Source: an uncultured cyanobacterium (GTDB taxonomy: Bacteria > Cyanobacteriota > Cyanobacteriia > PCC-6307 > Cyanobiaceae). Taken from it: a stretch of 35,454 bases of DNA. The stretch spans positions 1 through 35,454 of the forward strand of contig CAIOXF010000115.1 of assembly GCA_903862155.1 (NCBI GenBank), written 5' to 3'. Position numbers and translations under genes: made by a program. Shown here in pieces: positions 30,501 to 35,454 of the stretch. Every line of letters begins with the position of its first letter. The stretch's first letter is position 1. The notes beneath the pieces are model-generated. The model ran no database searches. It saw nothing but the letters and a program-made list of their open reading frames with translations, and had not been told where the DNA came from.

Positions 30501-30593
30501 CACGACCGGGCTGGCTGCGGAGCTTGCAGATGCGCTTGCAGACATGACTGGCCCCATGGAGGCGTGCCGCGACGCGGTGGAATCCATGATCAT
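27546..30593 (-). CDS. ppc: Phosphoenolpyruvate carboxylase
   Basis: PEPC adds bicarbonate to phosphoenolpyruvate to make oxaloacetate, which cyanobacteria need because their TCA cycle is mainly biosynthetic. The 1015-residue product has the catalytic VFTAHPTEIVRHTVRHKQRR, the motif GYSDSNKDSG, the glycine loop FHGRGGSVGRGGGP and the C-terminal MRNTG found in almost all PEPCs. The plant-type N-terminal phosphorylation site is not visible; the first 60 residues are Ser/Ala-rich. ATG 30593 overlaps the gshA stop as ATGA, which supports this start over ATG codons at 30587, 30557 or 30545. It is followed in frame by the GNAT-like gene. Confidence 0.97.
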   Translation of the reverse strand: MIMDSTASRHASMGPVMSASASASSAASPVVPTTLEPSPRATRLLGERLELVEDLWQEVLRSECPPGQAERLLRLKKLSEPSEVGDGAIDTGAIVKLIREMDLAEAIAAARAFSLYFQLVNILEQHIEEDSYLDSLKTSGEPVCTDPFLPPLASQTEPATFRQLFERLRALNVPPAKIETLLRDLDLRLVFTAHPTEIVRHTVRHKQRRVAALIQKLEQGTLLNTVERQSLRQQLEEEIRLWWRTDELHQFKPTVLDEVDYALHYFQQVLFDAMPYLRQRIHAALGTSYPDVVPPRDAFCSFGSWVGSDRDGNPSVTPEITWRTACYQRQLMLERYIRAVGNLRDQLSISMQWSQVSPALLESLEMDRLRFPEIYEERAARYRLEPYRLKLSYMLERLRLSLVRNHNLADAGWEAPCESPAAVPLTGGNLAATHSGPPQELHYASVDEFRSDLELIQQSMDSTGLSCEALQHLISQAHIFSFCLASLDIRQESTRHSDALDELTRYLQLPVPYAEMDEEQRITWLLTELQTRRPLLPPAASWSPATAETFAVFRMLQRLQHEFGSRICRTYVISMSHTVSDLLEVLLLAKEAGLVDPQTRRSGLLVVPLFETVEDLQGAPAVMGRLLGDSFYLELLMGPEADQPLQEVMLGYSDSNKDSGFLSSNWEIHKAQIALQRLATHHGVALRIFHGRGGSVGRGGGPAYQAILAQPSGTLSGRIKITEQGEVLASKYALPELALYNLETVTTAVIQNSLVSTPVDDTPAWNELMGRLAARSRDFYRALVHDNPDLVAFFQQCTPIEEISKLQISSRPARRKGGAKDLSSLRAIPWVFGWTQSRFLLPSWFGVGAALQEELDRDPEQLELLQLLYQRWPFFRMLISKVEMTLSKVDIDLAHHYVQSLGRSESREAFEAIFQTIAAEFSLTRDLVLAVTGHQRLLDGDPALQLSVDLRNSTIVPLGYLQVALLRRLRDQNRQPPMSEAAATSDDGRTYSRSELLRGALLTINGIAAGMRNTG

Positions 30594-31768
30594 CCCAAAG
30601 GGGTTGGGGCCTGGTCTGTCGCGAGGGCAGCCGCCAGAGAAGCTTCCTGGCGCTCCAGGGCGGCCGCATCGCTGGCCACGATCGCGGCGATGGATTCGCC
30701 CCGGCCATGGCGCTCCAGCCATTGCATGGCGGTGTTGCCCTGCTGGAGCAGCACGTGTAGGGGCTCGAGGGTGGCCTCCAGCTCCAACTCGCGGGCCAGG
30801 GGCGCCATGCGCTCCAGGGCGGCGGCGATCCAGTCGCGGGCCGTGATGGTTGAGCCATCGCGCCAGTGGCGCAGCTCGGCCTGGAGGCTGGAGCTGGCCA
30901 CTGCCCGATCGTTGGCATCGGCCAGGGCCGCCAGTTCTGTGGCCTGCAACTGGCTGGCCTTGAGCGGATCCTCGCCGGCGGGATCGCGCACCAGTTGGTG
31001 CAGCCGCAGTTCGGCAAAGGCCGTGATCGCCAGCAGCAGGGCCGGATCGGCCACCAGATCGCAGATGCGGATCTCGAGGCGGTTCAGGTTGTGGGGGCGA
31101 TCGTCACCGTTGGGCCGCACCGACGTCCAGAGGTGACGCACGTTCTGCATGCCACCAGCGGCCAGCTGGGCCTCCATCCAGTCGATGTAGTGCTGGTGGC
31201 TGATGAACAGCGGCACCTGGGGCGGGGTGAGCGGGAACTGCAGCCAGCGCTGGGAGTGGGCACCGCACACCTGGCCATCGAGGAAGGGAGAGCTGGCCGA
31301 GAGGGCCAGCAGGAGGGCGGCTTCGCAGCGCAGCTGACGCAGCCCCGCGAACAGCTGCTCCATCGAACTGAAGCCGGCCGCCTCGGTGAGGCCGATGTTG
31401 ATGTGCACGCTGGCGGTGACCACCCGCGTGCCGTAGGTGGTTTCGATGTAGCCGTGGTACGGGTTGGCCGAATCGGAGCGCTCAAAGCGCTGGCTGTTGC
31501 CCGTGCTGAGGGTGCTGCCGGGCAGCAGGGTGAGGCCCCGCTGGCCCAGCCAGGCCCGCAGGCGCTGGCGAGGCTCGAGCAACAGCTCCAGCTGGCGGCG
31601 GTAGCCCGCATCCGGGGGCGTCACGTACTCGAGGTTGCGGTGGTCGGGTTCGGTCACGAACCCCGCCAGCTCCCGCGCCGCCTCGGCGGCGCAGCCGACC
31701 ACCGTGCCGTCGGGCCGGCCGGTGTACATCTCCACTTCGAAGCCCTTCAGCAGCAGGGGGGCTGTCAT
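30590..31768 (-). CDS. gshA: Glutamate-cysteine ligase, cyanobacterial type
   Basis: It catalyses the first step of glutathione synthesis, joining glutamate and cysteine with ATP. The 392-residue product begins MTAPLLLKGFEVEMYTG, contains PDHRNLEYVTPP and TASVHINIGL (a metal/substrate-binding region with His), and RLEIRICDLV, which is typical of the carboxylate-amine ligase fold. The length fits the cyanobacterial family, which is distinct from the E. coli 518-residue enzyme. It starts 10 bp after the trpE stop and ends by ATGA overlap with ppc, so trpE-gshA-ppc should be one transcript. Confidence 0.94.
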   Translation of the reverse strand: MTAPLLLKGFEVEMYTGRPDGTVVGCAAEAARELAGFVTEPDHRNLEYVTPPDAGYRRQLELLLEPRQRLRAWLGQRGLTLLPGSTLSTGNSQRFERSDSANPYHGYIETTYGTRVVTASVHINIGLTEAAGFSSMEQLFAGLRQLRCEAALLLALSASSPFLDGQVCGAHSQRWLQFPLTPPQVPLFISHQHYIDWMEAQLAAGGMQNVRHLWTSVRPNGDDRPHNLNRLEIRICDLVADPALLLAITAFAELRLHQLVRDPAGEDPLKASQLQATELAALADANDRAVASSSLQAELRHWRDGSTITARDWIAAALERMAPLARELELEATLEPLHVLLQQGNTAMQWLERHGRGESIAAIVASDAAALERQEASLAAALATDQAPTPLG

Positions 31769-31778
31769 CGCGCCGCCC

Positions 31779-33338
<1,560 letters not shown>

Positions 33339-33354
33339 CGGGCTGCGGGCGGGC

Positions 33355-33379
33355 AAAAAAAACGGGGCCTGAAGCCCCG
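33355..33379 (-). terminator. Intrinsic terminator between psaD and trpE
   Basis: CGGGGC (33379-33374) pairs with GCCCCG (33368-33363) across TTCAG and is followed by eight T (33362-33355). It lies 24 bp after the psaD stop. trpE starts 16 bp after the T-tract, so trpE must depend on readthrough or on a promoter inside or overlapping this sequence. Confidence 0.9.
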
Positions 33380-33403
33380 CCTTTATAGGTGCTGGCTGGA
33401 AGC

Positions 33404-33835
33404 TCAGGAATCGAAGGTGTTCTTGCCGGTGAACTTGATGTTTGCGGGGTTGCCGTTCTGGCCGATGCGGCGGGCGTTGTGGCCCACCATCTGGCGACCC
33501 TCGTTCACCTTCTCGGGGAACACGCCATCTTTGGGGTGCAGGAACTCAGTGTCGCCGCCGGGGAAGATCCGGTAGATCTTGTAATCCTCGATGCGGGGTT
33601 TGAACTTGGTACGCAGCTGCGTGCCCAGCGCCAGGCACTGCTCCTTGCGGGCGAAGTACATGATGTTTTCGCCTTCGTTCATCTCAGCGGCGCCGCCGGT
33701 GGGCAGCTCGAATACCTGAGCCTTGGAGCTGGTCCAGGTGATCGCGTACTTCTCCTCGGTTTCAGCGGCGTTCAGCAGGCCACCGGTGCTGCCGATGTAC
33801 TTGGGAAGCTGACCGCTCAGCGCCGTTGCTGTCAT
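33404..33835 (-). CDS. psaD: Photosystem I subunit II (PsaD)
   Basis: PsaD is the stromal/cytoplasmic-side PSI subunit that docks ferredoxin and stabilises PsaC. The 143-residue product has GGLLNAAETEEKYAITWTSS, the basic ferredoxin-facing region EQCLALGTQLRTKFKPRIED and YKIYRIFPGGDTEFLHPKDG, then NEGRQMVGHNARRIGQN. Length is typical (about 140). It has its own upstream promoter candidate and a strong terminator after it. No clear Shine-Dalgarno precedes the ATG. Confidence 0.98.
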   Translation of the reverse strand: MTATALSGQLPKYIGSTGGLLNAAETEEKYAITWTSSKAQVFELPTGGAAEMNEGENIMYFARKEQCLALGTQLRTKFKPRIEDYKIYRIFPGGDTEFLHPKDGVFPEKVNEGRQMVGHNARRIGQNGNPANIKFTGKNTFDS

Positions 33836-33865
33836 GGCTGTTGGAGGAAAAGGTGAGTGACGGCG

Positions 33866-33889
33866 GACCGTTTCGGTCGGAAGCTAGCA
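33866..33889 (-). promoter_or_regulatory. psaD promoter candidate (extended -10) and 5' UTR hairpin
   Basis: On the minus strand TGCTAGCTT (33889-33881) matches the extended -10 pattern TGnTAnnnT; no good -35 is seen. Directly downstream GACCG-AAA-CGGTC (33878-33866) forms a small hairpin near the predicted transcript start. The 5' UTR would be about 40 nt. I did not find the direct-repeat HLR1 (RpaB) element that controls PSI genes in other cyanobacteria. Confidence 0.4.
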
Positions 33890-33951
33890 CCGAGTTTTTG
33901 GGCCATCCGGACCCGTCTGCCCACTCTTCACACCCGTCAACAAACGGGCCT

Positions 33952-35328
33952 TCAGCACACCGGAAAGAACACCGTGAGACCGCTCTCGCCCCGCTCGGTG
34001 AGCCGGCCGCCTAGGCGTGCGAACAGCCGTTGGGTGGCCTGGCGGCTTAGCTGCAGGCTGCCGGTGGTGGGGTTCCAGCTCAGCACCGGCCCCACCAGTT
34101 CCCGCTGATTGGCGCCACTCGCGGCGGTTGTGGAGCTGGCCTCCGAGCTGCTGGCCAGGTGCAGCTTTAGCCGGGCGCCGGCGGGCTGGAGGCTTAGGGT
34201 GACCGTGGATCCGGAAGGTAAACCGCGACTGAAGCGGTCCACCAAACCGCCGAGCATCGTTTCCAGTCGCAACGGATCGCTGAGCACCGCCGGTAGATCG
34301 TTGGCGATGTTCAGCACCAGCTCCAGTCCCCGGCGCGCCAGTTGCCGCTGCCAGAGCTCTTGCAGCTGCTCCAGCAGGGCGCTGAGGTCGGTGCGGGCCA
34401 GACTGGTGGCGGTGTTCCCCGTTTCGGGCTGCTGTTGCAGTTCGGCCGCCAGGAAGATCAGGCCGAAGCGATCGATCTGCTCGCTGCATTCGCCGTCGAT
34501 CTGCTCCAGCCGCTGCTGAACCACGGCCGGCAGGTCGGAGCGGCGCAGCAGGGAGCGGATCAGGGTGCGGATCGTGGCCAGGGGTGTGCGCACCTCATGG
34601 GTGAGGGCCTCTAGAAGGGCCAGTTCGCTGCTCAGGGCGCGGTTGTTGGCGCCCGGGCGCTCCGGGCCGCTTTGCATCAGGGGCTGGAGCGTCACGCTCG
34701 GGGCCATGGCCGCTAGCCGCTCCGCCAGCCGGGGCCAGAAGCGCTGGGCCAGTTGATCGTCGCTGCGCAGGGGGCCCAGCTGCTGGAGGCTGCGGCGCAA
34801 TTGCTCGGCTTCCGTGCCGGCCTCACTGCGCAGGCGCGCATCCAGGAGGTTTAGGGCTGCGCTGAGGGCCTGGGGGTCGAAGCGCACCACCAGCCGGCGG
34901 GCCTCAGGCGGGCCATCGAGGCAGAGGGCCGCCTGCACCGTGGGCGTGATCACCACCAGCAGGGGATCGGTGCCGTCATCCTCGCGCAGGGCCAGGCGGC
35001 GGAAGCCGCCCGCCAGCTGGGCCCGGCTGCGCTGACCCGGCAGCAGGGCACCACCGGGGGGCAGCAGGGCCGCCAATTCCGCCGGGGCCCACACCCAGCC
35101 CAGGAGGTGCTCCAGCAGGCCGGGTTCGTACAGCGCCGGAAGGGGGGAGGCCAGCCATACCCCCGCAGGTGTGCCGTCGCCTTCCTGCAGCAGCACGTCA
35201 CGCTGCAGGGTGTCGAGGGCGGCCCACCACTGGCGCCGCACGGCGTCGTCGTTGCTCTGGCCTAGCGGCACCCCTTCGGCCAGCAGGGCCCGCAGCTCCG
35301 AGAGGCTGCCCGGGGGCGGCGTCACCAT
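33952..35328 (-). CDS. Histidine-kinase-like protein with degenerate ATP-binding domain
   Basis: The 458-residue protein has a clear dimerisation/phosphoacceptor motif (THEVRTPLATIRTLIRSLLR, with His244). The N-terminal 230 residues are soluble, of no family I recognise, and have no transmembrane segments. The C-terminal third should be the HATPase domain, but its motifs are eroded: the N-box position reads PLRLETMLGGLVDRFSRG with no Asn, no D-x-G-x-G is found, and the G2 loop reads TTGSLQLS. The C-terminus (ARLGGRLTERGESGLTVFFP) still resembles the end of a HATPase domain. Its start overlaps the rodA stop. No response regulator is adjacent. It may be phosphorylated in trans or act as a phosphatase or scaffold. 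Confidence 0.72.
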   Translation of the reverse strand: MVTPPPGSLSELRALLAEGVPLGQSNDDAVRRQWWAALDTLQRDVLLQEGDGTPAGVWLASPLPALYEPGLLEHLLGWVWAPAELAALLPPGGALLPGQRSRAQLAGGFRRLALREDDGTDPLLVVITPTVQAALCLDGPPEARRLVVRFDPQALSAALNLLDARLRSEAGTEAEQLRRSLQQLGPLRSDDQLAQRFWPRLAERLAAMAPSVTLQPLMQSGPERPGANNRALSSELALLEALTHEVRTPLATIRTLIRSLLRRSDLPAVVQQRLEQIDGECSEQIDRFGLIFLAAELQQQPETGNTATSLARTDLSALLEQLQELWQRQLARRGLELVLNIANDLPAVLSDPLRLETMLGGLVDRFSRGLPSGSTVTLSLQPAGARLKLHLASSSEASSTTAASGANQRELVGPVLSWNPTTGSLQLSRQATQRLFARLGGRLTERGESGLTVFFPVC

Positions 35329-35454
35329 GGCCTGCTGGGGCGGCCCCGCCGCGCCACCGAGGCGCAGAGCCCAAGAGCAGTGAAGTTCACAAGCATGGCC
35401 GAGCGGCCGTAGCTCAGGAAGGGCAGGGGGATGCCGGTGATGGGCCCCAGGCCG
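35322..35454 (-). CDS. rodA: RodA/FtsW-type SEDS glycosyltransferase (partial, C-terminal end)
   Basis: SEDS proteins polymerise peptidoglycan from lipid II for elongation (RodA) or division (FtsW). The last 43 residues before the stop read GLGPITGIPLPFLSYGRSAM and then LVNFTALGLCASVARRG, matching the conserved final loop and helix of the family. Most members have SYGGS where this one has SYGRS. RodA is preferred over FtsW because of TGIPLPF (FtsW proteins usually show TGLPLPF), but this is weak evidence. The start lies beyond the right edge. Its TGA overlaps the next gene's ATG (ATGGTGA). Confidence 0.8.
   Translation of the reverse strand, partial: GLGPITGIPLPFLSYGRSAMLVNFTALGLCASVARRGRPSRPW

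Noticed and set aside
29268..31136. 622-codon plus-strand open frame opposite ppc and gshA
   Set aside because: It covers two well-identified genes on the minus strand and contains no recognisable domain.

Overview
This window looks like the chromosome of a GC-rich unicellular cyanobacterium of the marine Synechococcus / Cyanobium (alpha-cyanobacterial) type. It carries photosystem I psaD, the NDH-1 subunit ndhN, the circadian-input gene ldpA, a CAAD/CURT1-like thylakoid protein, the small cyanobacterial families DUF1815 and DUF2839, cyanobacterial-type gshA and ppc, and a CrtD-like carotenoid desaturase. It is ordinary chromosomal housekeeping DNA: I see no insertion sequence, prophage, integrase, CRISPR array or rRNA.

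Layout. (1) 1-9156, minus strand: the S10-spc ribosomal protein cluster, read from rplC (at 9156) down to secY (cut by the left edge), 18 r-protein genes plus secY. rpsJ, rpsN and rpmD are missing from it, as is usual in cyanobacteria. A strong terminator-like hairpin lies between rplO and secY, and a hairpin sits in the one wide gap inside the cluster (rplX-rplE). (2) 9157-12834: a 462-bp divergent intergenic region, then ndhN, ldpA and a Ycf45/R3H-type AAA ATPase on the plus strand. (3) 12848-15178: tRNA-Gln(TTG), a HAD hydrolase, a LexA-type palindrome, recA and its terminator. (4) 15225-20795: DUF1815, DUF2839 and a DinG-type helicase homologue with degenerate ATPase motifs (minus); tyrA (plus); crtD-like desaturase (minus); fructosamine kinase (plus). 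(5) 20819-25022: CAAD protein (minus); JAMM/M67 peptidase and MoeB-rhodanese (plus); a tandem-domain corrinoid adenosyltransferase (minus); LarE (plus). (6) 25067-26968: speD and recF (minus), tRNA-Arg(CCG) with terminator (plus). (7) 27058-35454, all minus: rodA (cut by the right edge), a histidine-kinase-like protein, psaD, trpE, gshA, ppc and a GNAT-like gene.

How the genes fit together. The minus-strand block psaD > trpE > gshA > ppc > GNAT is very compact. gshA and ppc overlap by ATGA, and a strong terminator-like hairpin sits directly before trpE, so readthrough from the highly expressed psaD may feed Trp, glutathione and anaplerotic carbon genes. ndhN and ldpA overlap, linking an NDH-1 subunit with a redox-sensing clock input protein. 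The JAMM peptidase next to an E1-like MoeB-rhodanese gene suggests maturation of a ubiquitin-like sulfur carrier encoded elsewhere.

The most interesting items are two proteins that keep their family fold but have lost catalytic motifs (the DinG-like helicase and the histidine kinase), the tandem CobO fusion, the three-cysteine LarE, two genes (recF and ycf45) whose family-expected N-termini lie upstream of any ATG/GTG/TTG codon, and several RNA hairpins placed where they could set operon stoichiometry. I did not find a clearly novel multi-gene system.
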